DNA of 64,000 nt from Saturnia japonica (taxonomy: Eukaryota; Arthropoda; Insecta; Lepidoptera; Saturniidae). Shown one piece after another: positions 1 to 11,378 of this stretch (within the stretch, counting starts at the first letter, position 1; the number at the start of each line of letters is the position of its first letter). Under the pieces are notes generated by a model. It was given only the letters and a program-made list of their open reading frames with translations, was not told where the DNA came from and searched no databases. The DNA lies in contig CM065321.1 in assembly GCA_033032175.1 (NCBI GenBank), forward strand, positions 15,708,501 to 15,772,500, written 5' to 3'. Position numbers and translations under genes: made by a program.

Positions 1-421
1 TCTCTTTAAGATTGGCTGAAGTGTTTTTAAACTGTTTAACGACGCGGTACCGCATAATAAATGTTTTATTTTATGACGCTGTCAAACCGCGGCTCGCGTG
101 AGTTTATATATTCTAAGCGATATACCTATTGTAAATTATCTGGATTATACAGTTTTGCTACAAATTAATTATTTCATTGTGTTATTCCGCATGTGATAAA
201 AATAAAACTTGGGTGAAAGTTTGTATGAAGAACCCGTTCATATTTATGCTTATGGTAAGAAAGGAATAAAAGGGGTTTCACGTTTTTCAAAAAACCTTCT
301 CGTAGGCCGTTACAATAAGGTATGATTTTAATTATTTTTGAAGTTTTATTGGGACGGTTAATGTGTTGGATTCATATTGGCATATAATGTTAATACGAAT
401 ACCTTACAAACAGTAATAATA
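1..421. other. Unassigned AT-rich sequence
   Basis: No convincing coding potential or repeat boundary is visible. The stretch near 220-330 has short reading frames only. Confidence 0.4.
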
Positions 422-540
422 GCCCATCTATGAATTTCCTTTGGTTTGTCGTGTTCCGAAATCAGCCGGTGCATATGCTGTAATATAGCGGGGCGGTAAG
501 GATTGCAACCACAATACACATAGTGATAAACACATCTATG
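422..540 (+). repeat. Family C repeat fragment
   Basis: The segment matches the reverse complement of about 31053-31137. Both share the block running from CATCTATG through GGTTTGTCGT to GTAATATAGCGGG. It is an internal piece of a dispersed repeat without its own ends. Confidence 0.6.
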
Positions 541-573
541 GTTTTTTTTTTGTATTATATAAAAATATAGCTA

Positions 574-1354
574 TCTATATTAATAAATCGGTAGTCCGGT
601 CTGTACTTTTAAATTTTTTCCATAATTTCCCGATCCGCATATTATATGAACGATACTGATCACAAATATGCCATAAATTTTTTTTGTTCTTTTTGTTCGT
701 TTTAACTTAACTGTCGGATTTAACTCAAAAAGGGCTTGACCGATTCTTATAAAATTTTGTACACGGAATGCATATATCATCGGTCAGTTGATAGGGTGTA
801 AGAAATTTCAATGTTACTTTTAGATAACGTAAAAAAAAATTCAAAGAGTATAAGTACAAGTATAAGTTATTCCATGAAATAAGTAATGAGAATTTTCAAC
901 AACACTTTTGGGAATCGTAAAAAAAATATTTTTTATTTTTTTATTTCGTTAATTCTTAACCGATTTTGATGAAATTTTATAAACGGGAAGTCTAATTATT
1001 TACATAATTAATTGGCTATAAGAACTGTCAATATTACTTCTAGAATATAAAAAAAGTAATTCAAAATTTTAATTTTCATCAATTCTCAACCGATTCTGAT
1101 TAAATTTTGTAGACGGAAAACATACATCATACTATAATTGAGAGGCTATAAGAATTGTTAATAATGCATTAGAAATTGTACATTAGAATAATAGTTTTCA
1201 ACCGATTTTGATGAAAATTGTACACGGGAAATACATGCCACTCCTCAATTGATACGGCATATGAATTGTCAACAATATGAGTAAAAATATAGGGATTTGA
1301 ATAATTATTGCGTAGTAACAACAAACGCGTGCGGAGCCGCGGGCACACCGCTAG
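574..1354 (+). mobile_element. Family E Helitron-like non-autonomous element
   Basis: It starts TCTATATTAATAAATCGG after an A and ends GGGCACACCGCTAG before a T. Inside, a block containing ACCGATTTTGATGAAATTTT is reiterated several times with drift. A second near-complete copy lies at 46900-47632, with diverged copies near 27478 and 28718. The TC start, CTAG end and A/T insertion point fit Helitron conventions. No Rep/helicase ORF is present, so mobility would need an outside source. Confidence 0.6.
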
Positions 1355-2120
1355 TTTTGTATATAGATTCGTCATACGCCAACATAATTGCATTAAAAAA
1401 CTGCGTAGTTAAGCTATACATACAAACTATAAATAATGCTTCCAATTATACAGTAAGAATACAAAAAAGGAGATTAATATGTAAGCCTTTATATATGTAG
1501 TTTTTGTTATTACAAAGAAATGAATATATATTTTCAGTTGTAGTGCCGTGCAACCATAACACGGGATAATACGTGACTGAGAGAATGTCTGGAAATTACC
1601 TAACTTTTATATTGCCAAAATAGAGTGCGGTTAACGCATCTACACTTATAAAACACCATAGATTTATCATCCATATCTATCAACCTCGTTTACCGTACGT
1701 TGGTTCTTGAGCATCTGATCGCTTGTGTTTCTTTTATTTTTATATTATAGTTATTAAATATCGTTTCGTTCGACGTTCGCCTAACAGGGTTCTCGAAATA
1801 AGGCCATACGGTTGACGGGAAAGGAGGCTGCGGTGATCGTATCCGCCGAGCACGCTTCCGCCGTTCGTATTACGTTTTTTTTAACCCATGTTTCCGTTCT
1901 CATGACCCGGCAGGATGCGATCGTTTTTGAGTATGTATAATATTAAATTTGCTTTAATAACAATTATTAATAAATCTCTGATCAATAAATACATAATTTT
2001 ACTTTATAAAACTTTTAGTACAATGTAGTAATTTTAAAACACAATCTCATCTAATGTTGTGACGATGTGATCGAAAATTGTACTAATTGTACTCACCGAT
2101 GGCCGCTTGTGATTTATAAT
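1355..2120. other. Unassigned sequence
   Basis: Mostly AT-rich. A short GC-richer patch near 1785-1925 (reading through GGAGGCTGCGGTGATCG) has no supported exon or promoter. Confidence 0.35.
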
Positions 2121-2245
2121 TTAGGCGCCTTGTAGCGCAATAGCAGTAAGACCTATTATTGAGTTTAGAGGTAGAGCATTCGATACCTGCACAAAACTAA
2201 CTGTCAATTGTGTGTCTGGGGGTTAATCGCTAAGTTCGCGGAGTG
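2121..2245 (+). repeat. Diverged SINE-2 copy (tRNA-headed)
   Basis: It resembles the better copy at 35465: a GTAGCGCAATAGCAGTA head, then ACTGTCAATTGTGTGTCTGG. Box B is degraded, so this is an old copy. Confidence 0.5.
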
Positions 2246-2279
2246 GTAGGGCTGTTTTTCCCAACTGGATACATGTAGT

Positions 2280-2450
2280 TAACAGTCCGTCATATATTAT
2301 AGTGACTCGCTTTCGTTTCGCGTTTCAGGATCAGCCTGTGCATGTCCAGTTAAATTAATACAGGCCGTCATGACAGCGGTGACCGTCTTTGGATTACGAT
2401 TCCTCGGTGGTCACCGTTGTGTTAAGGATTGTATTGCGCTGCCTTCTTGA
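2280..2450 (+). repeat. Family F repeat
   Basis: It shares AGTGACTCGCTTT, CATGACAGCGG and TCGGTGGTCACCGTTGTGTTA with copies near 26560, 32230, 33870 (inverted), 42285, 50390 and 52485. No ORF is conserved among copies. Confidence 0.6.
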
Positions 2451-3343
2451 CTTCTTTTCTGCCTGGTAGAACATGACAACTGTATCCGACTGAATCGCAC
2501 CAACATACACCAAGTGTCTCACCCGACATAGTGACTCGTTTAGACATTTTACACTTCAGGAACTGCCGAGACACCAACAACCGATGTTGATAGCCGTAAC
2601 AATGCTTACCATAAATATCATACAGGTAAAAAAGTGAAGACCACCGTGTAGCTATGGATTCGCTAGTCGTAGGAAAATGATGGAGAGTAGAGGTCATCTT
2701 ATATGGGGAGATAAGTAGAAAAAGTGTCCAGCCTTAAGCAGTAAATTGTAATTCAAAAACCCACCTAAATGGCGCTAGCGTAGATACTTTTCTTGATTAT
2801 ATAGTTTTTACTTTTGTAAAGCTTTAAAAAAAAAATTGGAAAGGTTTGTGGAGTGTAAAGTTGTCCAAGAGGGCGAAACCTAAAAAAAATGAAAACTTTT
2901 GTCGCTATCTTTAAAATTCGCCCACTTGCTACCGTGGCGCCATCTTAATCGGACACTTTTCGACGGACTCTTTTCCATACGTAGAGATGGTACTCCTTGA
3001 CTCCAACCTCCATAAAAAATGTTAAACACAGAAGGTTCAGAAGGCGCACCATGATACATACGGGTCAGATTTACGAGTCGCGCCATCTAGATTCTCCGGA
3101 AAGCAACAATGTTACATATTTTTGCAGTTCAGTATCAGCAACAGGTTTCATGAACGAACTCGTATTGAATGGTTCTATAGTCGTATACCTAAACTTAGGA
3201 ATAATATTTCTTAATCAGAAATAACGACAGTGACTTTATTTATATTCACTAGACAAGCAATTCGGAATAAAAACTCGGTTGCAATTATTTTTATTCTTGA
3301 GAATGAACTTAGGTATTTTGGCAATTGCCATAACACATTCATA
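2451..3343. other. Unassigned sequence
   Basis: Short overlapping frames on both strands show no recognisable protein. No repeat family from elsewhere in the window was matched. Confidence 0.35.
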
Positions 3344-3556
3344 TCATAACGCCTGTATCCCAAAAGGGTTAGACAGCGGTTTAATAATTTACACCTACAG
3401 TTCTCGCCGCGATGTTTAGGTCCCATGTAAAAATTAATCGGGCACAAGGCCAAACATAGAAAACTCTAATAACACTTTGCTCGACCTGGGAATCGAACTC
3501 AGGACCTTGAGCGTAGCAGTCGCACTCACGAACATTAGCCTAATGAGGCAGTTAAC
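3344..3556 (-). repeat. SINE-1 copy (tRNA-derived), minus strand
   Basis: Read on the minus strand, it has the tRNA-like head TGCCTCATTAGGCTAATG, a box B-like GAGTTCGATTCCCAGG and the tail block containing ACATGGGACCTAAA. It is the same family as copies at 25748, 51107 and 62896. Confidence 0.7.
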
Positions 3557-3652
3557 ATACTGCACATTTTATTTGCCGGCAGATTTTTAACATGAGGCCG
3601 GTAGTTATCCGGAAAAGCATAAAATATACCCTACCCTACTAACATTCTATGG

Positions 3653-3930
3653 TTTTTCTTCTTCTTCTTCTTTTTAATTTGGCGCCGCAAAAAGCACTTG
3701 CCAGTGTCAATGTAGTAATATTTTCTAATATTCTAAATGGGTCCAACAAAATGGTGGCTCATGTTTTAGATAGTTATCTACCTTTAAGGAGTTTCTGTGA
3801 CATCTCAAAATGTATATTTCCAATTTATATTCCACTTCACGTATGCACAATAACCAAACTAAACCACACAATATAGGGTCAAAGAACCTAAGTTAAGCTG
3901 CTCAAGATCCCGCCAAAAACTCACAACATC
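3653..3930 (+). repeat. Family H repeat, copy 1
   Basis: It begins with a CTT-rich tract and GGCGCCGCAAAAAGCACTTG, then a body with AAAATGGTGGCTC and GACATCTCAAAATG. The same start occurs inverted at 6427-6478. Confidence 0.6.
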
Positions 3931-3954
3931 TTTTGGTTATAAATTCATTAAGTT

Positions 3955-4195
3955 CTTCTTCTTCTTCCTAACTTGGTAACCGGTCCTATTTAATGAAGAC
4001 CATTACTGCCATTATCAAGTTAATATAGTGTCCTGTCTTATGACGATTCCAGCATCCTAACAAGATGGTGGCTCCTTTGTTAGATCTTTCTAGGAAGTTT
4101 TTGTGGCATCCCAGAATGCATGCTCTTAGTTTATATTTATAATCCACTTCACTTATGCCCAAAAACCAAATTATATCACGCAAAACGTCACCAAT
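3955..4195 (+). repeat. Family H repeat, copy 2
   Basis: A CTT-rich start is followed by CCTAACTTGGTAACCGG and a body with AAGATGGTGGCTCC and TGTGGCATCCCAGAATG. It lies directly downstream of copy 1. Confidence 0.6.
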
Positions 4196-4383
4196 AATAC
4201 ATAAATATCTGGGCGACAGAGCTGTGCTTGGTGTCCTTTAGGCAAAACTGAAAAACATTTATCAAGGTAAATTTAAAATGTAAAATATTATCTAAATGCA
4301 AAGTTTCATCGAAATCGTTGGAGCCGTTTCCGAGAAACCAATTACATATATATACGAGAATTGCTCACTTAATATAATAAGAT
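4196..4383 (+). repeat. Family I repeat, copy 1
   Basis: It runs from ATATCTGGGCGACAGAGCT through GGAGCCGTTTCCGAGAAACC to CTTAATATAATAAGATA. A shorter copy with the same two ends is at 14947-15073. Confidence 0.6.
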
Positions 4384-4385
4384 AT

Positions 4386-4650
4386 AGGGTCAAAAATCTA
4401 AGTAAATGAACTAAAAACAAAAACTAATCATTAAATTATTCATTAAATTATTTAATATTATTAAGTCCACTGGATACACATCTTTTAAGTCTTAACTTTC
4501 ACAAGAATTTAGCAAGTTGGTGGTTCTCTTATTAAAACTGTCTATGACATTTTTGTAGTAACTGAAAATACTAGTTTCTAGATTATATTTATAATTCTCT
4601 TATACGCAATAAATAACCAGCCTATATCACGCAAAATACTACCATTATAC
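4386..4650 (+). repeat. Family H repeat, copy 3
   Basis: A diverged copy starting TAGGGTCAAAAATCTAAG, with the body landmarks AAGTTGGTGGTTCTC and TATATCACGCAAAA. It makes a loose tandem with the two copies to its left. Confidence 0.5.
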
Positions 4651-5032
4651 CTTTAAGAGAAAACACCATTAAGCTACGAAAGTTTTAAACTTGATTGGTT
4701 ACAGTTTGTTTTGAACCTTCGTCACCGCTTTTATCATAGTTGAATTCTCTGAAGAATAAGTCAATGCGATCGGGAAGCCCAACCTTATGACTCATGTTGG
4801 TTTTCCCTTATTATTCACAAAACAACCCCCACTAATAATTTATATGCTATTTAATTATATAGTTAATTTTTCATGCATTTATAATTTGAAACATTAAAAA
4901 TGTAAAATGAAATAATACTTTTCACAAATTGACGATTTATTCTTGTTCTATTCTATAGCAAAAGTCGGTAATGTGCTAACCCCGGAACGTGGAAAAACTG
5001 GATAGGCGAGAAAATAGTTATAAAGGAAATCG
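4651..5032. other. Unassigned sequence
   Basis: AT-rich, with no feature supported. Confidence 0.35.
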
Positions 5033-5399
5033 TCATTATATTAATACGTGAGAAGAAAACTTCGGACACCTTTTTAAGTGTATTGCGTGATTTGCTTGCA
5101 CGGAAGTCTGTGAGGTTTGGCATGGTCAAAGTTTATATGGAGAAGGAGTGCAGAAACCTAAAATTTATCTATAATATCTGTTACTAATATATAAAATAAA
5201 ATAAATTAATACTGCGAATCCTAACAAGACCAGTACCATTGAACTTAGACCCCCCCAAATATTGACGTTGTCACTCAATGAAAAGTGACAGTAAGTGATT
5301 TAATATTCATTGTTTAGGTTCATACTGCAAATATCAAACAGAAAATAGTCTATGGTTAAAAAGTGGCTGGTCGAATGTCGAACGTTGGGCGACCGCTAG
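5033..5399 (+). mobile_element. Family A Helitron-like element, copy 1
   Basis: It starts TCATTATATTAATACGTG and ends GGGCGACCGCTAG before T. Landmarks common to all copies are GTGCACGGAAG, TTTATATGGAGAAGGAGTGC and TCACTCAATGAAAAGTGACA. About 360 bp, with no ORF of its own. Confidence 0.65.
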
Positions 5400-5985
5400 T
5401 ACTTTTAAATTTCTCGCGTTGCAATTTTTGGACACCAAATATAACTATATCTATAACGAATAATATATAAGTGAAGAAAATACAGATGTAAAAAAATTGC
5501 GCGTGCAACAACGTACATGTAATAGATATAAAACTTCATAAAAAGGAGACGTGGATAGCCTGAGTTGTTTATTAGATATACAATGAATATGCTGTCTTTC
5601 TCCTTCTCGCTACTTTAAATCTTTCTTCACTCTCAGGTAACATAATATGCTTGAACGTAACATGTCCTTGTAATTCCACTCTCAATTCTCGTCCAATGTC
5701 GAATCGCTCTGCCTAAGAAATTTCAATTCAAAATATCTATTTATTTAAAATTAGCAAGAAATAGAATAGGAACATAGCGAAAGTTCCATTTTATCAATTT
5801 CGAATACCGTTAAAATATCACAGGAGAGATACGCCTTGATCAGATGAAGGGATTTTTTTAACATTTTAAATTATCTCGTAGAACTGAGCTCATCACTACG
5901 AATATAATATCATTTGATCCAGCTTTTTATTGTTTTGCTTTTTTTCTTTACACTCATACGTATGTTACGTACGGTGTCGTTTTTT
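5400..5985. other. Unassigned sequence
   Basis: No coding or repeat signal that I can support. Confidence 0.35.
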
Positions 5986-5989
5986 TTTT

Positions 5990-6080
5990 TTTCTATCTGG
6001 CCCCGTAGATTTTGTTATGCCCTTCCTAGTAGTCAATAACTTAAATACAGCGCCACCTATCGTGTTCTCTTTCCCTATAA
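5990..6080 (+). repeat. Family J fragment
   Basis: It matches 13950-14050: CTGGCCC, then GTTATGCCCTTCC and CAGCGCCACCTATC. A shorter piece is near 51397. Confidence 0.45.
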
Positions 6081-6189
6081 CTTTCTATGGCCATAAAAAA
6101 AAAAAAAACAAAAATAATTACGCATATTATATATTATAGCCTTTGAATTAGGGTTTTGTGATGAGATTTTGAAGTGACATGTTGTGATT

Positions 6190-6478
6190 TTTATTTTTAA
6201 TTCATTAATTTAGGTTTGTTGACCCTGTATTTTGTAATATTTGTGGCATTATGATATAGTTTGATATGATATAGTTTGGTTTTTGTGCATGAGTGATAAT
6301 AATTAGAAATATATATAGAAGTATGCATTTTAAGATATCACAAAAACTACCTAGATAGTTCTGACAAGGGACTTCAAGACCCCATCTTGTATTTATTATT
6401 AGAAAATTTTACGAAGGCTTAAAAACATTGACACTGGCAAGTGCTTTTTGCGGCGCCAAAACAAGAAGAAGAAGAAAG
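6190..6478 (-). repeat. Family H repeat, inverted copy
   Basis: On the minus strand it reads from the CTT-rich tract through GGCGCCGCAAAAAGCACTTG into the family body. It is identical to 3681-3712 over about 30 bp, in the opposite direction. Confidence 0.6.
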
Positions 6479-6479
6479 A

Positions 6480-6720
6480 AGCCTTTGAATCTCGAGTGAG
6501 CTTTAAGTTCATTAAGAAATCCGACAAAAAATCAACGTTTAGTTTTTCTCGGATTTGAAAATAATCCGGGAATCTTTTCTAATTTTTCTTTTCATAAAAA
6601 CCTAATTCATATTATTTCAAACATTTTAAAAGAAAAAATAACCAAATCGGTCCAGCCGTTCTCTAATAATCCGCTTACCAATGAACAGCATTTCATCTTT
6701 ATATATTTAGAAGTTTATTC
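6480..6720. repeat. Family O repeat
   Basis: It shares CATAAAAACCTAATTC and AAAATAACCAAATCGGTC with 27833-28020, including the CGCTTRCCAAYGAACAG block. Confidence 0.5.
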
Positions 6721-7317
6721 ATTCAACATTACAGAATCGGAAAGTCAATTTCTTAATCAAAATTGATAGCGAGAAATTAGGAAGAAAAACTTATTTTCGT
6801 TTTTTGAAAACAACATTTTGAACGTAATTTGAATGTAAACATAAATTATTCGGATAATGAACGAGATTACGCTTGCAGCCGATAATATACAATGAGGGGT
6901 TAAACACCCTGCCCTGAAACTAGGTAAAACATCAGCAAATTGGACCGTAAAAGTGTTCGTTAATAATTTCTATATCGCGTGTTCAGCGGAGATTCCTTGC
7001 TTGTATAAACTATAATGCTTACAAGGACAGCTTAAGACTAGATATGTTACAAACGTACTAGAACATGGACCCTTAGACATATGTATGTTTGTGTACACAC
7101 AGAAAAAGTTTTAAATCGAAAATTTTGCGATAAGTTTTCTAATTCATAAATAATTTTATTAGAAGCAAATCAAAATTTAATTTTGTTGATGGCTCCTCTT
7201 ATCCTAATTGTTGATTTTAAACATAAAATAGATTATACCATTCATTAAAGTTTTACTTCTTATGCGTGTACGCATTGTTATAAATACAGGTTTTTCTTGT
7301 AGTTGGTAGAGCAAGTA
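6721..7317. other. Unassigned sequence
   Basis: AT-rich, with no supported feature. Confidence 0.35.
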
Positions 7318-7674
7318 TCTATATATTAATACGTGTAGCAAAAGTTTTCGGTACCTTTTTAAGCGTATTACGTGCACGGAAGACTTTGAGATTTGGTATG
7401 GTTAAAGTTTATATAGAGGAGGAGTGCAGAAAGCTAAAATTTATCTATATCTGTTACTAATATAGTAAATTAAATAAATTAATACTGCGAATCCTAAACC
7501 GTCCGCGCCATTGAACCTTAGACCCCGCAAAATATTGACATTTTCACTCAATGAAAAGTGACAGCAAGTGATGTAGATAATACTCTTTGTTTTTGAATAC
7601 TGTAAATGTCAAACAGAAAATACTTTATGATCAAAAAGTTGGTGGTCGAATTTCGACTTTAGGGCGATAGCTAG
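7318..7674 (+). mobile_element. Family A Helitron-like element, copy 2
   Basis: It starts TCTATATATTAATACGTG after A and ends GGGCGATAGCTAG before T. A short hairpin, GTCGAA-T-TTCGAC, sits 13 bases before the CTAG end, as in Helitron 3' ends. Confidence 0.7.
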
Positions 7675-8801
7675 TACGTAGTTAATATGAGTCATATAGC
7701 TCACTCCGGGACATCACGTTTCATAAATCAGTTATTGTATTATATCCTATGAGGCGTGAGCCATAATAGGTAAACTAAGTAACCTATTCCACCTGTTCCT
7801 GTTCTTGAGAAACACTTCCAATATAAAATTCCTGCTCCAAAATAACAGCCTGTTACAAAATGCTATCTTTTTCTATTACTCAAATTGAAAAAAATAATGA
7901 GCTTTTTCGACGTTATATTTCTTTGTATCTCTTTTTAGCAAAGTAAACATTCTTAAGCTTGAATATAGAAGAGTATGTTCCAAATTGAAACAATTTACTT
8001 TTGTGTCACACACACCGGTATGTGGCACGTGCACGTAGTATTTAGTATCTGTTTTTTCAGTTTACAGATAACAGTTCCAAACTGTTACTTTTAAATACCT
8101 ATTTTTTACTGTTCCAATAAAACGCCTCGTTCCTATATCCAATAATATGATATAAAAACAACGGCAGTGAATATTGATAGATTATTATTGTACTCATAAT
8201 TATTCTTAGATCCACATTCAGCAAAAAGTTAAATCTAGCCTCAAGTTCAGTTTAGTTGGCAAAGTTCTGCGGCGTGACTTCTTTACTGTAGACATTTATA
8301 GACTCAATTAAATGTACAGTAATAAGGCACGATTTGGCTATACTTTCAAAATTGTATTCAAACGCAATCGCTTCTAGTGAAAAAGTTAATTCTATGTCAA
8401 AATAACTTTTTCATAAAACTTTAACATTATCCATATTGTTTGCCTTCATGCAACTTATTACAAATATATATTTTACTATTAATTGTTGCCAAAAATAAAA
8501 TTATATTTTCAACAATGATTACTGCGAAGTTGTCTAAACGTCTGTACATACCTAATTTCAAAGACACGATGCTTAAACATAAGGTTTCTTGGGGAAATAA
8601 TTTCACACTACCGTTTCATTCAAAAATAATCATAGCCAATGTTATGAGAACTAAACAGCTGACATACAATTTAAACATAGATGCACTACACCCAGACAAA
8701 CAACTGAAAATTATGATCATTAGATAGTCATTCAACCCGCGACCTCTCGACTCAGTAGCAGGGCTAACTAGTACTACACCTGATAACGAAGTTATTACAA
8801 A
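7675..8801. other. Unassigned sequence
   Basis: A 95-codon frame at 8440-8727 is open but low-complexity and unlike any family I recognise. It is not called a gene. Confidence 0.35.
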
Positions 8802-9313
8802 CTAGCTGTGCCCGTGGCTTCGCTCACGTGGACAACAGAACGCCCGCGCGAATCATGCTCCCCCGCTCCCGGCTATTTTAAAGACAAAAATGCTTATTGT
8901 AGGTGTTCCTAAGAAGATAGATATATATTCTCCGTCACTTTTTTGTAGGTCTTTTTAATGCTTATAATTTTGTAGTACATTAATTTGCTATATCTCTTAT
9001 GGTTTACTTGGCATAAGTCATTTAAGTGCCCGAATTGATTCATCATGAACAGTTTTTTAATTTGTGCGGAACCCTAATTCTTTTTCTAAAATAAAAGTAG
9101 CCTAAGTTACTCCCTATATCTTCAGCTATCTATCAGTGAAAGTCCCGTCAAAATCGGTCCAACCGTTTCGGAGATTACACGGAACAAACAGAAAGACAGA
9201 CAGACAGACAAAAGTTTTAAAAATGGGTTTTTGTTATATGTGTCGTATATACTTTGTAAATAGCTGATATTTTGACATTACAAACAGACCTTTCATTTTA
9301 TTAATTGTATAGA
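8802..9313 (-). mobile_element. Family B Helitron-like element, copy 1
   Basis: On the minus strand it starts TCTATACAATTAATAAAATG-like sequence and ends GCCACGGGCACAGCTAG. It carries the family landmarks CCGAAACGGTTGGACCGAT and ACTTAGGCTAC, plus a GACA microsatellite at about 9192-9210. Confidence 0.65.
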
Positions 9314-9889
9314 TATGTTACGGTAACCCGTGTAAATTCTTTGAAGAATGATTTCTCCTTATTGACAGAAACTGATTTTGATTATTTTATCTAAGCTTTG
9401 TAATTTACCATAAACATTGAAGCTCCTCCTTCATTTTGTAGTTAGGATTCTGATGTAAATCACGAAGATCCCATATGTTCGATTCTCGCTGTTACTGTGG
9501 CTTTATTGACATTCGAGTAAATGTAGACTTTAAACCTATAGTAATAAGTTCGTGATTATGATAATAATGTTATTATCACATTAGCAACGACGCATGTAAA
9601 TCTAATCCTTTTTGGTTTTATTAGTATTTTGAATTTCCAAATCTATACTAATATAATAAAGCGGAATAGTTTTTTCTTCGTTTTTAAACACGCTAAGCTT
9701 TGGAACTACAATTCGAATATTATAGCCAGACTCTCGAGGAATTGTATAGGCTATCTAACATTAGGCTACAACTCTCAGCTGGCCTTAAATATTGATTTTT
9801 GTTACGTAAGTTGGAAGTGATGGTCTTCGACCAAGCATACCGGGTACCTATCGTATTATCAGTCGTAAACCTACTTTGAAACTGTTAAC
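9314..9889. other. Unassigned sequence with possible repeat debris
   Basis: About 9640-9770 reads ATACTAATATAATAAAGCGG and may be a diverged piece of the repeat type seen at 14184-14452. No gene is supported. Confidence 0.3.
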
Positions 9890-10184
9890 ATGGCCAGTAA
9901 ACGGAAAGCGATTAGTGTTGACGAAAAAGTTTGATAGAAGAAGATATGAATAGAATACATCAAATAATACAAAACAAGTACTGGCATAGCAAAAAACGTC
10001 AGACAAAGTTATCAGACTATATGTGTAAACAATAATTTATAAGCATTTATTATCTAAGACATAGGTACATATTAAAAATTCTTGTTAATTTGGTTGTTTT
10101 TTTGTTCACTCCATATAACGATAACTCTCTATAACGATATAAAGTGCTCAGTCCCTTGAGTTTCGTTATAAAGAGTTTACACTG
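9890..10184 (+). pseudogene. pogo/Tigger-type transposase remnant with 3' terminal repeat
   Basis: The ATG at 9890 opens MASKRKAISVDEKV, the usual start of the CENP-B-like DNA-binding region of pogo/Tigger transposases. Two consecutive stops follow immediately. The helix-turn-helix, DDE core and rest of the protein are missing. The segment ends at 10184 with TATCG-rich sequence running to GAGTTTACACTG, the form of a Tigger terminal repeat, followed by TA. I could not find the matching left terminus, so this is an internally deleted and possibly 5'-truncated relic. Confidence 0.6.
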
Positions 10185-10186
10185 TA

Positions 10187-10696
10187 ATTCAATTTAGATT
10201 TATTGGTGAATTGTTTTTATAATATATTGTAGCAAACGCCGGTAAACTTGCGAATCCAAAAACGTAGAAAACTGGTTTATTATAAAGGAAAATATTTTTT
10301 AAAGTTATTAAAAAAATACTACATTTGTACAAGTGAAGAAAGCTTAAGATACAAAATAAAATAAAAATAAGATACGTTCCTTTTTCAGAAATAAAAGTTA
10401 CCTGTAGTCAATTTGAAGAATATTTTGTCTTTAGGGTGTGATAATATCTCATAACTTAACGAACCATATTAATAGAAATTATTTGCCAACCCTACTCAGT
10501 ACCTTTCATTGTTATAGAGCTCAAGGTCTCAGCGAGAGCTTGGAGGTAAGATAAAGAAGCCCTAAATGACCTTTATATTAAGAATCCTATCTGACGAAAT
10601 ACATCTAGAGGTCCCAAGTTAATTAGCTTTTAAATGTTCACAAAATAGAAGATAATAGGAATATCATAATACAAGGTTTTATATTGTTTATTATAG
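10187..10696. other. Unassigned sequence
   Basis: AT-rich, nothing supported. Confidence 0.35.
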
Positions 10697-10812
10697 TTTA
10701 GCTATACCCGCGGCACCGCTCGCGTGGATTAAAGTATGTCGGTATTGTGGTGACCCCGCTTACTCACACAGTTCGCCCGCCGGTTATTTTAAAGATAAAA
10801 ACGTTTATTATA
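10697..10812 (-). repeat. Family B 3' end fragment, inverted
   Basis: On the minus strand this ends CGAGCGGTGCCGCGGGTATA, then GCTAA, a decayed form of the family B 3' terminus. It is truncated after about 115 bp. Confidence 0.6.
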
Positions 10813-10835
10813 TCATTTGCGCATTACCCTAATTA

Positions 10836-11378
10836 TCCATAGAATTAATAAAACTGAAGTTTCTGTTTGTAATGTCAAAATATGTAATAGTTTTTTACTA
10901 AATGCATATGAAAGTACATACGGTACTTATAACAAAACATCAATTTTAAATATTTGTGTCTGTTTGTCTGTTTGTTCCGGGTTATCTCCGAAACGCTCGG
11001 GCCAATTTTAAACGGGACTCTCACTGGCAGATACCTGATGTTATTAGAAATAATTTAAGCTATTTTTATTCTAGAAAAAGAATTAGAGTTCCGCGCAAAT
11101 AAAAACCAATTCGGAAACACGACGATTTTTGGGGCGCCTAAATGGCCAACGCTGAGTAAACTAACCATAACAGTTGTAATGTAGTAAGTACATGATTGTA
11201 AATCTTAAAAAGACCCAGAAAAAGGTCCGGGAGAGAATATGTCTATCTTTTAAGGATCACCCATAATAAGCATTTTTATCTTTAAAATATCCAGGAGCGG
11301 GTTTAGCACGATTCGCGCGTGTTCCCGATTGAACGGCATTCTGTAAGTACATACGAGCGTAGCCGCAAGCACAGCTAG
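10836..11378 (+). mobile_element. Family B Helitron-like element, copy 2
   Basis: It starts TCCATAGAATTAATAAAACTG and ends GCCGCAAGCACAGCTAG before T. It lies next to the inverted fragment at 10697, giving a head-to-head arrangement. Confidence 0.65.

Noticed and set aside
3655..3680. CTT/GAA-rich tract as a splicing or chromatin signal
   Set aside because: The tract recurs as the edge of family H repeats at several sites, which explains it.
8440..8727. 95-codon open frame on the plus strand
   Set aside because: Low-complexity, Ile/Lys/Asn-rich text in AT-rich DNA, with no domain and no splice or promoter support.
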